Shown: positions 44,687-54,831, counted from the first letter of the stretch. The stretch: 64,000 bases of DNA from UBA4427 sp046351135 (GCA_046351135.1 JAXLZA010000004.1:124001-188000); one strand, 5' to 3'. Notes: generated by a model not told the origin, from the sequence alone. Made by a program: numbers and translations.

Positions 44687-47600
44687 ATGCCGCGCCCCCA
44701 AGCCCTCCTCTCCCTCCTCAGCCTCGTCGCCCTCCTCGCGTTCGCCCCGCCGGCGGCAGCGGACTTCCAGTACCAGGTCTACGCCGGGACCTTCGACGTG
44801 CTCCCGAACTTCGCGACGCTGACGCCCGTCGCGAGCGGGCAGTCGACCTCGATCTCCCTCTCGGTGACGACCCGGGTCGACAACTTCGCCCTCGTCTTCA
44901 CGAACACGCTGAACGTCCAGACGGCGGGCCTCTACGAGTTCCAGACGAACTCGGACGACGGCTCGAAGCTCTACGTCGACGGCGTTCTCGTGGTCGACAA
45001 CGACGGGCTGCACGGCACCCGGGCGATCCAGGGCAGCCGCAATCTGACGGCCGGGACGCACACCCTGCGCGTCGAGTTCTTCGAGAAGACCGGCGGCCAG
45101 GTCCTCGAGGTCGGCTACAAGACCGGCAACCCGTCCTTCCAACCGATTCCCGCCAACGGCCAGCTCGCCTACACGAGCGCCAACGAGTCCGTCCTCGGCT
45201 CCTGGGGCCCCGTCATCGCCTGGCCCGAGATCGCCATCTCGGTCGCGAACCTGCCGGACGGGCGCGTGCTGTCCTGGTCGTCGACCGAGACCTGGGGCTT
45301 CCCGAGCGGCCCGACCTTCACCCATGCCTCCGTCTTCGATCCGAAGACCGAGACCTTCGTCAACGCCGACAGCAACTTCCACGACATGTTCTGCGCGGGC
45401 GTCTCGACCCTCGAGAACGGCACGATCGTCGCCTCGGGCGGCAACCCGAGCGATCGCCGGACCTCGGCCTTCAATCCCGCGACCCTGGCCTGGTCGCCGC
45501 TCGCGAACATGAACGACCTGCGCTGGTACGGCGCGAACGCGACGCTCCCGAACAACACGATCTTCTCGAGCTTCGCCAAGGACGCCGGCAACCGCTCCGA
45601 GGTCTACGACCCGGCGACGAACGTCTGGACGCCGCGCCCGAACGCGAACATGCAGACCCTCGTCGACGAGCAGAACGCCATCAATGCCGCCGCGAATCCG
45701 AGCGGCGCGCTGACGCAGGAGTGGTGGGCCCATCTCGCGGTCGCGCCCCAGGGCGACGTCTTCCAGGGCGGGCCGACGCCGACCTGGCACCGCTTCGATC
45801 CGGTCGGTGGGGCCGCGAACGTCGTGCTCGGCCAGCCGATCGGCAACGTCGCGCGGATGTACGGCAACGCCGTGACCTACGGCCCGGGCAAGGTCCTCCT
45901 GATCGGCGGCGCCGATCGACGCCTCGCGACCCCGACCTCCGTCAACAACGTCTACCGCGTCGACCTGAACGGCCCCTCGCCCGTCGTGACGCCGGGCGCG
46001 CCCATGAACTACCCGCGCGCGCTCTCGAACTCGGTGACGCTCCCGAACGGCCAGATCCTGGTCGTCGGCGGCAACACGGTCGCCAGGATCTTCGACGACA
46101 CGGGCTCGGTCCTGCCCGCCGAGATCTACGACCCGGCGACGAATGCCTGGCGCGTCGTCGACGGCATCAACGTCCCGCGCAACTACCACTCGACGGCGCT
46201 CCTGCTGAAGGACGGCCGCGTGCTCTCCGCCGGCGGCGGCGCCTGCGGCAACGGCTGCGCCGCGAACCACCTCGACGGGCAGATCTTCTCGCCGCCCTAC
46301 CTCTTCGAGGCGAACGACACGCCGGCGATCCGCCCGACCCTCTCCGTCCCCGTCGCGACCCAGGTCCACGCCGGCGACTCCCTCGTCGTGACGGCGAGCG
46401 CCGGGACGACTTCGTTCTCGATCGTCCGCCTCTCGGCCACGACCCACCACCTGAACACCGACCAGCGCTATCTGCCGGTGCCCGCGGTGAACAACGGCAA
46501 CGGGACCTTCACGCTGCAGTTCCCCGCGAACCCGAACGTCCTGATCGTCGGCAACTACTTCCTCTTCGCCCTCGACGCCGACGGGACGCCGTCGATCGCC
46601 GAGACGATCCAGGTCATCCGCGACGTCCCGGTTCCGCCCAACCCGAATGGCGCCATCTACGTCTCCGATCTCGCCTGGTCGGCCCAGACCAACGGCTGGG
46701 GCCCGGCCGAGCGCGACCGCAGCAACGGCGAGACCGGCGCCGCCGACGGCGGGTCGATCACGCTGAACGGCGTCGTGTATCCGAAGGGCATCGGGGTCCA
46801 CGCCTTCTCGGAGATCTCCGTCGCGCTGAATGGGAACTACGACCGCTTCCAGTCCTTCATCGGCCTCGACGACGAGCGCAACGGGCTCTGCGGCCAGGTC
46901 CGCTTCGAGGTCGCCCTCGACGGGCTCGTCGCCTACTCGAGCGGCGTCTTCGTCGACACCACGGCGACCGGCAGCATCGACCTCGACGTCGGCTCGGCCG
47001 ACACCCTCACGCTCCGGGTGCTCGACGACGGTGCGACCTGCGGTGACCACGCCGACTGGGCCGACGCGAAGCTCGTCCCGAAGGCTCTGCCCGGCTTCCG
47101 CTACTACCGCTTCCGGCCGACGAAGCTCCGCAACGACGCGACGGCCAACAGCGTCCAGCTCGCCGAGCTCGCCCTCTTCCATCAGGGCGTCCGCCGCCAG
47201 GCGCTCGTCGTCACCAACCCCGGCGGCAACAACCCCGCCGGAGAAGGGCCGGCCAACGCGGACGACGCGAACGTCAATACGAAGTGGCTCGACTTCAACC
47301 GCGGCGACCTCGTCTACGACTTCGGCGTCAACGTCGAGATCGACGGCTACGCGATCACGACCGCCAACGACGCGATCGAGCGGGACCCGATCCGCTGGAC
47401 CCTCGAGGCGAGCCCCGACGGCCTCGCCTGGCAGACCCTCGACGACCGCACGGGCCAGGACCAGGCGACGCCGACGGCCCGCCTGACGACGATGGCGACG
47501 CTCCCGATCGTGATCCTCGACGTCGTGACGCCGCTGCCCGCCGCGCCGCGCCACTCGACCACGCTGATCGTCGAGACGAGCAGCGGCGCCGATCGGATCT

Positions 47601-49774
47601 GGAACGTGAACCCGGACGACGACACGGTCACGGTCTCGAGCGCCGCCGGCTCGGTGATCGCCGAGATCCCCGTCGGCGACCGGCCCTGGTCCGTCGCCCG
47701 GCGGCCCGGGTCCGCGCAGGTCTTCGTCGTCAACAAGGGGAGCGCCTCGATCTCCGTGATCGACGCGACGACGCGCTCGGTCGTCCGCACCGTCCCGCTC
47801 CCGCGCGGCTCCGACCCCCACGGCCTCGTCTTCGGCGCCGACGGCTCGACCTACTACGTCGTGCTCGAGGCGCTCGCCCGGCTCGAGAAGCGCCAGAGCA
47901 CGAACGACGCCCTCGTCGCGAGCCTCGCGCTCTCGGGCCGCCCGCGGCACCTCTCGATCCGCCCCGACGACAGCCGCCTCTTCGTCAGCAACTTCATCAC
48001 GCCGCCGATCCCCGGCGAGAACACGCTGACGGTGAACGTCGCCCAGGGCGCCGGCCAGATCTTCGCGGTCGCGCCGGGAACGCTGACCCTCGCCGCGACG
48101 ATCGTGCTGCCCCACGACGATCGGGGCCAGACCGAGAGCCAGGGCCCGGGCATGCCCAACTACGTCGGGCCCGCGGTCGTCTCCTTCGGCAACCAGTTCG
48201 CCTACGTCCCGTCGAAGAAGGACAACGTCCGCGCCGGCGCCCTGCGCGGGGTCTCGGGGATGAGCTTCGAGTCGACGGTGCGCGCGAACACCTCGCGCAT
48301 CGTGCTCTCGACCGGCGTCGAGGATCCGGGCTTCCGCGTCGACCACGACAACTCGAGCGTCGCGACGGGCGCCGCCCTCTCCGGCGACGACCGCTACCTG
48401 TTCGTCACCCTCGAGACGAGCCGCGAGCTCGCCGTCTACGACACGCAGAACGGCTTCCAGCTGATGCGGCTCCCGACCGGTCGGGCGCCCCAGAGCGTCG
48501 CGCTCTCGAGCGACGGCAGCCGCGCCTACGTCCACGACTTCATGGATGGACGGATCTCGCGCTTCGACCTGACGGAGATGCTGCAGAAGCATCTGCCCGC
48601 GACGAACGTGCTGCCGCCGATCGACGTCGTCGCGACGGACGCCCTCCCGGCGAACGTCCGCCTCGGCAAGCAGCACTTCTACGACGCGGCGGACGACCGG
48701 CTCTCCCTCGACAACTACATGAGCTGCGCGGCCTGCCACAACGACGGGGACGGCGACGGCCGCGTCTGGGATCTCGGTGCCTTCGGCGAGGGCCTGCGCA
48801 ACACGATCGACCTGCGCGGCAAGGGCAGCGGTCATGGCCGGCCCCACTGGACGGGCAACTTCGACGAGATCCAGGACTTCGAGGGCCAGATCCGCGGCCT
48901 GAACCTCGGCCTCGGCTTCCTCACGAATCCGCAGTTCGCGGCGACCTCGAATCCGCTCGGTGCTCCGAAGACCGGCCTGAACGCAGACCTCGACGCGCTC
49001 GCTGCCTACGTCGCGTCGCTCGCCGCGGCGCCCCCGAGCCCCCACCGGCCGAGCGCCGGCACGCTCGGCGCGTCGGCGCTGCTGGGCCGCGCCGCCTTCG
49101 CCCACTCCGGCTGCCTCGGCTGCCACGCCCTCTCGAAGCTCACCGACTCGCCGAGCCTCGCGCGCCACGACGTCGGGACGACGCTCCCGTCGAGCGGCCA
49201 GCGGCTCGGTGCCCCGATCGACGGCTTCGACACGCCGGGCCTGCTCGGCGTCTGGGCCGACCCGCCGTACCTCCACGACGGCCGCGCCGCGACCCTCGAG
49301 GCCGCGATCACCGGCCACGCCGGCCTCGCGAGCCTCCCGCCCGCGACGGTCTCCCAGCTCGCGGCGTTCCTGCGCGAGGCCGAGGCCTCCGATCTCGCCC
49401 CCTTCGGCGACGGCGACGCCGACGGCACGATCGACCTCGACGACGCGGCGCCCCTCGACCCCTGCATCCCGACGGCCTTCGTCGCGGTCTGCGGTCGGGA
49501 CACCGACGGCGACGGCGCGACCGACTTCCAGGAGGGGGCGACCGCCGACGCCGACGGCGACGGGGTCCCCGACTATCAGGAGTCCTCGACCGCCGACGGC
49601 GACGGAGACGGCGTGCCCGACCAGAGCGATCCGGCGAACGGCAACGCCTGCGTACCGAACGCCGCGGCCTGCGCACCGGCGGTGCCGGCGGGCGCGGTCG
49701 GTTCGCAGACGCTGCTGCTCGGGCTGCTGCTCGCGGCGGGCGCGGCGCGGCTGCGCAGGCCGAGCGCGCGCTGA
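44687..49774 (+). CDS. secreted mosaic protein: PA14, galactose-oxidase-like copper radical oxidase, NPCBM, F5/8 type C, beta-propeller, di-haem cytochrome c
   Basis: 1695 residues with a signal peptide (to about 26). Domains: PA14-like (26-150; NSDDGSKLYVDGVLVVDNDG); galactose/glyoxal oxidase-like kelch propeller plus DUF1929 cap (about 165-650); NPCBM sugar-binding (654-800); F5/8 type C (804-943); YncE-like propeller (958-1300); two haem c sites, CAACH (Cys1347) and CLGCH (Cys1476); a calcium-binding DxDxDG tail (1571-1651); and a final hydrophobic helix with Arg-rich end like a PEP-CTERM-type sorting signal. The copper radical residues align with galactose oxidase: Cys236 (FCAG), Tyr281 (RWYGAN), Tyr500-His501 (NYHST) and His587 (THHLNTDQR). 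The stacking Trp of galactose oxidase is not conserved. I infer oxidation of an extracellular sugar or alcohol, with the haems possibly accepting electrons. Start ATG 44687, weak ribosome site. Confidence 0.85.
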   Translation: MPRPQALLSLLSLVALLAFAPPAAADFQYQVYAGTFDVLPNFATLTPVASGQSTSISLSVTTRVDNFALVFTNTLNVQTAGLYEFQTNSDDGSKLYVDGVLVVDNDGLHGTRAIQGSRNLTAGTHTLRVEFFEKTGGQVLEVGYKTGNPSFQPIPANGQLAYTSANESVLGSWGPVIAWPEIAISVANLPDGRVLSWSSTETWGFPSGPTFTHASVFDPKTETFVNADSNFHDMFCAGVSTLENGTIVASGGNPSDRRTSAFNPATLAWSPLANMNDLRWYGANATLPNNTIFSSFAKDAGNRSEVYDPATNVWTPRPNANMQTLVDEQNAINAAANPSGALTQEWWAHLAVAPQGDVFQGGPTPTWHRFDPVGGAANVVLGQPIGNVARMYGNAVTYGPGKVLLIGGADRRLATPTSVNNVYRVDLNGPSPVVTPGAPMNYPRALSNSVTLPNGQILVVGGNTVARIFDDTGSVLPAEIYDPATNAWRVVDGINVPRNYHSTALLLKDGRVLSAGGGACGNGCAANHLDGQIFSPPYLFEANDTPAIRPTLSVPVATQVHAGDSLVVTASAGTTSFSIVRLSATTHHLNTDQRYLPVPAVNNGNGTFTLQFPANPNVLIVGNYFLFALDADGTPSIAETIQVIRDVPVPPNPNGAIYVSDLAWSAQTNGWGPAERDRSNGETGAADGGSITLNGVVYPKGIGVHAFSEISVALNGNYDRFQSFIGLDDERNGLCGQVRFEVALDGLVAYSSGVFVDTTATGSIDLDVGSADTLTLRVLDDGATCGDHADWADAKLVPKALPGFRYYRFRPTKLRNDATANSVQLAELALFHQGVRRQALVVTNPGGNNPAGEGPANADDANVNTKWLDFNRGDLVYDFGVNVEIDGYAITTANDAIERDPIRWTLEASPDGLAWQTLDDRTGQDQATPTARLTTMATLPIVILDVVTPLPAAPRHSTTLIVETSSGADRIWNVNPDDDTVTVSSAAGSVIAEIPVGDRPWSVARRPGSAQVFVVNKGSASISVIDATTRSVVRTVPLPRGSDPHGLVFGADGSTYYVVLEALARLEKRQSTNDALVASLALSGRPRHLSIRPDDSRLFVSNFITPPIPGENTLTVNVAQGAGQIFAVAPGTLTLAATIVLPHDDRGQTESQGPGMPNYVGPAVVSFGNQFAYVPSKKDNVRAGALRGVSGMSFESTVRANTSRIVLSTGVEDPGFRVDHDNSSVATGAALSGDDRYLFVTLETSRELAVYDTQNGFQLMRLPTGRAPQSVALSSDGSRAYVHDFMDGRISRFDLTEMLQKHLPATNVLPPIDVVATDALPANVRLGKQHFYDAADDRLSLDNYMSCAACHNDGDGDGRVWDLGAFGEGLRNTIDLRGKGSGHGRPHWTGNFDEIQDFEGQIRGLNLGLGFLTNPQFAATSNPLGAPKTGLNADLDALAAYVASLAAAPPSPHRPSAGTLGASALLGRAAFAHSGCLGCHALSKLTDSPSLARHDVGTTLPSSGQRLGAPIDGFDTPGLLGVWADPPYLHDGRAATLEAAITGHAGLASLPPATVSQLAAFLREAEASDLAPFGDGDADGTIDLDDAAPLDPCIPTAFVAVCGRDTDGDGATDFQEGATADADGDGVPDYQESSTADGDGDGVPDQSDPANGNACVPNAAACAPAVPAGAVGSQTLLLGLLLAAGAARLRRPSAR

Positions 49775-49815
49775 GGCCCGCTCGCGAAATCCGGCCGCTG
49801 CTCTAGGATGCCGCC

Positions 49816-50319
49816 ATGACCCAGCAGACCTGGCATGCCCTGCGACCCGTCGGCCTCGAGTTCGTTTCCCAGGCGGAGCACGTCTTCCGCGTCGAGGAGC
49901 AGGTCGCGGCCCCCCTCGATCGCGTCTGGGAAGCGTTCGCGGACGCCTCGACCTGGCCCCACTGGTTTCCCGGCGTCGAGCGGGCGAGCTACGACGGCGC
50001 GCCGCCCTACGGCGTCGGCACGATCCGCCGATCGAGCGTCGGCGGCGTCGAGTACGAGGAGACCATGCTGGTCTGGGATCGCGGCCGGCAGTGGACCTAT
50101 CGGGTCGACCGCGCGACGGCCCCGATCGCCCGGGCGCAGCTCGAGATCAGCGAGTTCGAAGCGGTCGGCGACCAGACGCGCGTGCGTTGGACCCTCGCCG
50201 TCGATCCCCTCGAAAAGCTCGGCTACATGGCGGACGGCACGCCCTTCGAGCAGTTCCTGGCGAACCTGCTGCGCGACGCCCTGCGCGGCCTCGAGCGTTT
50301 TCTCGGGCAGGGCGCCTGA
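49816..50319 (+). CDS. SRPBCC-family protein
   Basis: 167 residues of the polyketide cyclase/START-like fold: VEEQVAAPLDRVWEAFADAS with WPHWFPGVE is the standard opening, and LANLLRDALRGLERFL the closing helix. It probably binds a hydrophobic ligand; no enzymatic residue can be assigned. It starts 42 bases after the mosaic oxidase gene, with no obvious link, and is convergent with the SDR gene 30 bases on. Confidence 0.72.
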   Translation: MTQQTWHALRPVGLEFVSQAEHVFRVEEQVAAPLDRVWEAFADASTWPHWFPGVERASYDGAPPYGVGTIRRSSVGGVEYEETMLVWDRGRQWTYRVDRATAPIARAQLEISEFEAVGDQTRVRWTLAVDPLEKLGYMADGTPFEQFLANLLRDALRGLERFLGQGA

Positions 50320-50349
50320 AGGACGCCGGGGACCGGCGCTCTCGCGACC

Positions 50350-51243
50350 TCACTGCACGCCCTTCGGCCGCGCCGCGTTGATCGCGGGATCGTCCTCGAA
50401 GTATTGCTTCAGCAGCGGCGAGTTCGTCCAGCGCGCGGGCGTGCGGTACCAGCCGCCCGCGCTCGAGGTCCCGCCGTCGGCGACGATCGTCTGGCCGACG
50501 ATCCAGGCGCCCATCTCGCTCGCGAGGAAGAGCACGACCGCGGCGACGTCGTCGCCCTCGCCGTAGCGGCCCGCCGGAATCCACACCGGGACGTGTCGAT
50601 CGTACTCCTCGCCGAGGCGGTAGAAGTTGACCTGATGCGAGCGGGTCTTGTCGACGGCCACCGCGTTGACGCGGATGCCGTCGCCGGCGACCTCGACGCC
50701 GAGGGATTTGGTGAACGAGTCGATCGCGCCCTTGTACGCCGTGTACGGCGCGGCGTTCGGCATCGCGCGGATCCCCTCGACCGAGGAGAAGTTGACGATC
50801 CGCCCCCAGCGCCGCGCGCGCATCCCCGGGATCACCGCATGGCAGGCCTGCATCGTCTGGAGCAGGTTGACCCGGTAGAGCCGGTCCCAGCCCTCCTCGG
50901 TCGAGCGCTCGAAGGGCCCGGAGAGCGCCAGGTGCTCGCCGAGCGCGTTGACCAGGATGTCGACGCGGCCGAAGGTCTCGTTCGCCCGGGCGATCAGGGC
51001 CTCGACGGCCCCGGCCTCGGTCAGATCGCTCGTCACCCCGAGCGCGCGCCGCCCGCGCGCCGCGACCGCCGCACAGGCCGCGTCGACCCGATCCGCCGCC
51101 CGGTCGGCGACGACGACGTCGGCCCCGTGATCCGCGAGCGCGCGACAGACCGCCTCCCCGATCGCCCCGCCGCCGCCCGTCACGACCGCCACCCGCCCGT
51201 CGCACAGCGGCCCCAGCCAGGGCGCCTTCGCCGATCCGCTCAT
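50350..51243 (-). CDS. short-chain dehydrogenase/reductase
   Basis: 297 residues, classical SDR. Cofactor motif TGGGGAIGEAV, NALGEH at the NNAG position, catalytic Ser in IVNFSSVEGI and YxxxK in APYTAYKGAID. Cofactor Asp in VVVADR favours NAD(H). A C-terminal extension of about 35 residues after IVADGG is longer than usual. ATG at 51243 after a very strong GGAGGGAGGAG site. Divergent from pgaB with 109 bases between. Substrate unknown. Confidence 0.87.
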   Translation of the reverse strand: MSGSAKAPWLGPLCDGRVAVVTGGGGAIGEAVCRALADHGADVVVADRAADRVDAACAAVAARGRRALGVTSDLTEAGAVEALIARANETFGRVDILVNALGEHLALSGPFERSTEEGWDRLYRVNLLQTMQACHAVIPGMRARRWGRIVNFSSVEGIRAMPNAAPYTAYKGAIDSFTKSLGVEVAGDGIRVNAVAVDKTRSHQVNFYRLGEEYDRHVPVWIPAGRYGEGDDVAAVVLFLASEMGAWIVGQTIVADGGTSSAGGWYRTPARWTNSPLLKQYFEDDPAINAARPKGVQ

Positions 51244-51352
51244 CGCTCCTCCCTCCCGCCGATTCGCCGACGCACGCCGCGCCGGCCCGCACTTTGACGG
51301 GCGAGGCGCGAGCCCCCAGACTTGGCGCCCGCGCCCTCTCGCCGGAGCTCCC

Positions 51353-53398
51353 ATGCAATCGACTCGACCGGTCCCCCGATCGCCCGGACGCCTCGTGTCG
51401 CGCGCCGCGATCGCCCTGCTCGTCGGCCTCGTCCTGCTCCCGTCGTCGGCGACGATCGCATCCCCGCCACGCCCGCGCGAGACCGCGGAGAAGCTGACGA
51501 TCCTGAGCTACCACGAGATCGCCGATCCGGGCGAGGCGCTGATTCCGCAGTACGCGGTGACGCCGACGATGTTCGTGCGACAGATGGATTGGCTGCGCAT
51601 CCACGGCTTCCGCTTCGTCTCGGTCGACGACGTGCTGGCGGATCGCGCGGGGCGGCGGCCGCTGCCGCAGAAGGCGGTGATGATCACCTTCGACGACGGC
51701 TACCGGTCGGTCTACGAGCACGCCTGGCCGATCCTGAAGGCGTGGCGCATCCCGGCGGTGATCGCCGTCGTCGGCCACTGGCAGGAGGAGCGGGGCTCGG
51801 TCGACTTCGACGGCAAGACGATCGCGCGCGATCGAGTGCTCTCCTGGGACCAGCTGCGGGAGATGCACGACAGCGGGCTCGTCGAGATCGGCAGCCACAG
51901 CTTCGATCTCCACCGCGGCCTCGAAAGCGGTCCCCAGGGCAACCTCGAGCCTGCGGCGACGACCCGCCGCTGGCTCGCCGGGCCGAAGCGGTACGAGGAC
52001 GAGGCGAGCTACCGCGCGCGCGTCGAGGCGGATCTCGTCCGGAGCCGCGAGGTGATCCACCGCCGCATCGGGCGCACGCCCCGCGTCATCGCCTGGCCCT
52101 ACGGCAGCTACAACGAGACGGTCCGCGACCTCGCCGCGAAGCACGGGATGCGCCTCGGCCTCACCCTCGACGACGGGGCGAACATGGCGGACACGCCCCT
52201 CGGCGGCCTGCGCCGGATCCTGCTGGAGTCCGGCATGCAGCTCGGCGACCTCGACCGCGAGATTCGCCTGCGCAACCGCAACGACGCCGAGCACGCCCGC
52301 GCCCAGAAGATCGTCCACGTCGACCTCGACTACATCTACGACCCCGATCCTGTCCAGCAGGAGAAGAACCTCTCGCTGCTGCTCGAGCGGCTCGTCTGGC
52401 TCAACTGCAACGTCGTCTACCTGCAGGCCTACGCCGACCCGGACGGCGACGGCGCCGCGGACGCGGTCTACTTCCCGAGCCGGCGCGTGCCGATGCGCGG
52501 CGACCTGTTCAATCGCGTCTCCTGGCAGATCCAGACGCGCACCCAGGTCCGGCGCGTGTATGCGTGGATGCCGATGCTGGCCTGGCGCCTGCCCGCCGGC
52601 GACCCGGCGGCCGAAGACGTCGTGACCGCCCTCGCACCGTCGGGGGGCGACCACCTGGTGATGGGCTACCGCAGGCTCTCGCCCTTCTCGGCCCGGGCGC
52701 GCGAGGCGATCCGCGAGATCTACCTCGACCTCGCCCGGTCGGCCCACTTCAACGGGCTCCTGTTCCACGACGACGTCACGCTCTCCGACTTCGAGGACGC
52801 GAGCCCCTTCGGCCTCCAGGCCTACCGCGCCTGGGGTCTGCCGGGCTCGGTCGAGGCGATCCGCGCGAGCGACGACCTGCTCGGGCGCTGGACCATCCTC
52901 AAGATCAACGCCCTCGACGACTTCGCGAAGGAGCTCGCGGACATCGTCCGGGCGGAGCAGCCGGAGCTGCGGACGGCGCGCAATCTCTACGCCCGGGTCG
53001 TGCAGAGCCCGAACGCCGAGGTCTGGTACGCGCAGTCCCTCGACAACTCGCTCGCGAACTACGACTTCACCGCGATCATGGCGATGCCCTACATGGAGCA
53101 GGCCCCGGACCCGCAGGCGTTCTATCGCGAGCTGGTCGACCGGGTGAAGGAGAAGCCCGGCGGGCTTGCGAAGGTCGTCTTCGAGCTGCAGGCGGTGGAC
53201 TGGCGCGGCGGCGATCGGCTGATCCCCAGCGAGGAGCTCGCCGCGACGATCCGCAGCCTCTACGCGATGGGCGCCGAGCACGTCGGCTACTATCCCGACC
53301 GACTCTTCGAGGACCACCCCCACCCGACACCGATCCGCGCCGCGCTCGGCGAGCGTCCCGACCTCCCGCCGCTCGACGAGCCCGTGCCCGCCCCCTAG
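51353..53398 (+). CDS. pgaB: PgaB-like poly-beta-1,6-N-acetylglucosamine deacetylase / glycoside hydrolase
   Basis: 681 residues with an N-terminal signal (AIALLVGLVLLPSSATIAS). The deacetylase domain (about 45-300) carries the NodB motifs: TFDDGYRS with the catalytic Asp pair, GSHSFDLH with the metal His pair, and WPYGSYN. The C-terminal domain (about 310-640) is the PgaB-type hydrolase with FHDDVTLSDFED. PgaB partly deacetylates PNAG in the periplasm so it can be exported. The signal peptide lacks a lipobox Cys, so unlike E. coli PgaB it looks soluble. First gene of a pgaBCD run; pgaA is missing. Confidence 0.88.
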   Translation: MQSTRPVPRSPGRLVSRAAIALLVGLVLLPSSATIASPPRPRETAEKLTILSYHEIADPGEALIPQYAVTPTMFVRQMDWLRIHGFRFVSVDDVLADRAGRRPLPQKAVMITFDDGYRSVYEHAWPILKAWRIPAVIAVVGHWQEERGSVDFDGKTIARDRVLSWDQLREMHDSGLVEIGSHSFDLHRGLESGPQGNLEPAATTRRWLAGPKRYEDEASYRARVEADLVRSREVIHRRIGRTPRVIAWPYGSYNETVRDLAAKHGMRLGLTLDDGANMADTPLGGLRRILLESGMQLGDLDREIRLRNRNDAEHARAQKIVHVDLDYIYDPDPVQQEKNLSLLLERLVWLNCNVVYLQAYADPDGDGAADAVYFPSRRVPMRGDLFNRVSWQIQTRTQVRRVYAWMPMLAWRLPAGDPAAEDVVTALAPSGGDHLVMGYRRLSPFSARAREAIREIYLDLARSAHFNGLLFHDDVTLSDFEDASPFGLQAYRAWGLPGSVEAIRASDDLLGRWTILKINALDDFAKELADIVRAEQPELRTARNLYARVVQSPNAEVWYAQSLDNSLANYDFTAIMAMPYMEQAPDPQAFYRELVDRVKEKPGGLAKVVFELQAVDWRGGDRLIPSEELAATIRSLYAMGAEHVGYYPDRLFEDHPHPTPIRAALGERPDLPPLDEPVPAP

Positions 53399-53423
53399 CC
53401 CCTCCCGGCCCCGGACGAACCCG

Positions 53424-54698
53424 ATGCACGACGTCCTTCAGGTGATCTCGGACGAGCTCCTGGCGTTCCTGTTCTACTACCCGCTCGTCATGTCGTACGT
53501 CTGGCTGGTGGGCGCGTCGCTGTTCCGCTGGCGCTTCGAGCGGGGCCTGCCCCCCTATGACGAGCCGCCGCCCCTCGCCGATCCGCCGCCCGTCAGCGTG
53601 CTCGTCCCCTGCTACAACGAGGGCGAGCACGCCGAGGAGACCCTCTCCCACGCCCTCGCCCTCGATCATCCCGAGTTCGAGGTCGTCGCGATCGACGACG
53701 GCAGCCTCGACGACACCGGCGCGGTGCTCGATCGGATGGCGGCGAAGCATTCGCGGCTGCGGGTGGTCCACCTGGCGGAGAACCAGGGCAAGGCGATGGC
53801 GCTCCAGGCCGGCAGCCTGCTCGCCCGCCACGAGATCCTGATCGGCATCGACGGCGACGCGCTGCTCGACCGCCACTGCGCGTCGTGGCTGGTGCGACAC
53901 TTCGTCGCCGATCCCGCCGTCGCGGCCGTCACCGGCAACCCGCGCATCCGCAACCGCTCGACGCTGCTCGGGCGCGTCCAGGTCGGCGAGTTCTCGTCGA
54001 TCGTCGGCATGATCAAACGGGCCCAGCAGATCTACGGCCGCCTGTTCACCGTCTCCGGCGTGATCACCGCCTACCGCCGCGCCGCGGTCCACCAGGTCGG
54101 CTACTGGAGCCCCGACGTCCTGACCGAGGACATCGACATCACCTGGAAGCTGCAGCGCGCCGGCTGGAAGGTCGAGTTCGAGCCGAATGCCCTGGTCTGG
54201 ATCCTGATGCCGGAGACCCTGCGCGGCCTCTGGCGGCAGCGCCTGCGCTGGGCGATGGGCGGGGCCCAGGTCCTGCGCAAGAACCTCGACCTCCTGCTCC
54301 GCCCGCGCGAGAGCTTCATGTGGCCCCTGCTGCTCGAGATGACGACGACCCTGGTCTGGTCCCACCTGCTGGTCCTGCTGAGCGTCCTCTGGCTCGCGGG
54401 GCTGGTCCTGCCGGAGGGCTCGGTGCCCGGCATCGGCTCCCCCCTCGTTCCGCGGGGGAGCGGGATGATCCTGGGCGCGACTTGTCTCGCGCAGTTCGCC
54501 TTCAGCGTCTGGCTGGACAGCCGCTACGAACGGGGGGTCGGCCGCTACTACTACTGGATGATCTGGTATCCGTTCGTGTTCTGGATCATCAACGTGGCGA
54601 CGACCCTGGTGGCGTATCCGAAGGCCCTCGGTCGGCGCCGCGAGCGGGGGCGGTGGACGAGCCCCGATCGGGGCGTCCGGGTCGGCCGGGCGGGCTGA
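53424..54698 (+). CDS. pgaC: PgaC-like poly-N-acetylglucosamine synthase (GT2)
   Basis: 424 residues, family 2 glycosyltransferase that polymerises UDP-GlcNAc at the inner membrane. N-terminal helices (FLFYYPLVMSYVWLVGASLF), GT core with AIDDGSLDDT, GIDGDALLD, TEDIDITWKL and QRLRWAMGG, then three C-terminal helices for the export channel. All catalytic Asp residues and the QxxRW motif are present. Begins 26 bases after pgaB, so same transcript. PgaD, its partner, follows 134 bases later. Confidence 0.9.
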   Translation: MHDVLQVISDELLAFLFYYPLVMSYVWLVGASLFRWRFERGLPPYDEPPPLADPPPVSVLVPCYNEGEHAEETLSHALALDHPEFEVVAIDDGSLDDTGAVLDRMAAKHSRLRVVHLAENQGKAMALQAGSLLARHEILIGIDGDALLDRHCASWLVRHFVADPAVAAVTGNPRIRNRSTLLGRVQVGEFSSIVGMIKRAQQIYGRLFTVSGVITAYRRAAVHQVGYWSPDVLTEDIDITWKLQRAGWKVEFEPNALVWILMPETLRGLWRQRLRWAMGGAQVLRKNLDLLLRPRESFMWPLLLEMTTTLVWSHLLVLLSVLWLAGLVLPEGSVPGIGSPLVPRGSGMILGATCLAQFAFSVWLDSRYERGVGRYYYWMIWYPFVFWIINVATTLVAYPKALGRRRERGRWTSPDRGVRVGRAG

Positions 54699-54831
54699 GG
54701 TCCGGGGCCCCGCAACGCCCGGTGGCCCCGACTTTCCGGCGAATCCCCGTTGCGCGCGCCCGATCGGGCCTTAAGCTGCGCGCCGTCGGGAGGCCGCATC
54801 GTCGGCGTCCGGACCCGAGCCGAGGGCCGCG

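Noticed and set aside
44660..49318. 1552-residue open frame antisense to the mosaic oxidase gene
   Set aside because: Composition is Val/Asp/Arg/Gly-rich low complexity with no motif, and the sense strand has clear domains with catalytic residues. It is a shadow of GC-rich codons.
50147..53323. 1058-residue minus-strand frame opposite pgaB
   Set aside because: Arg/Glu/Asp-rich shadow; the SDR gene is in a different frame, and pgaB motifs are on the plus strand.
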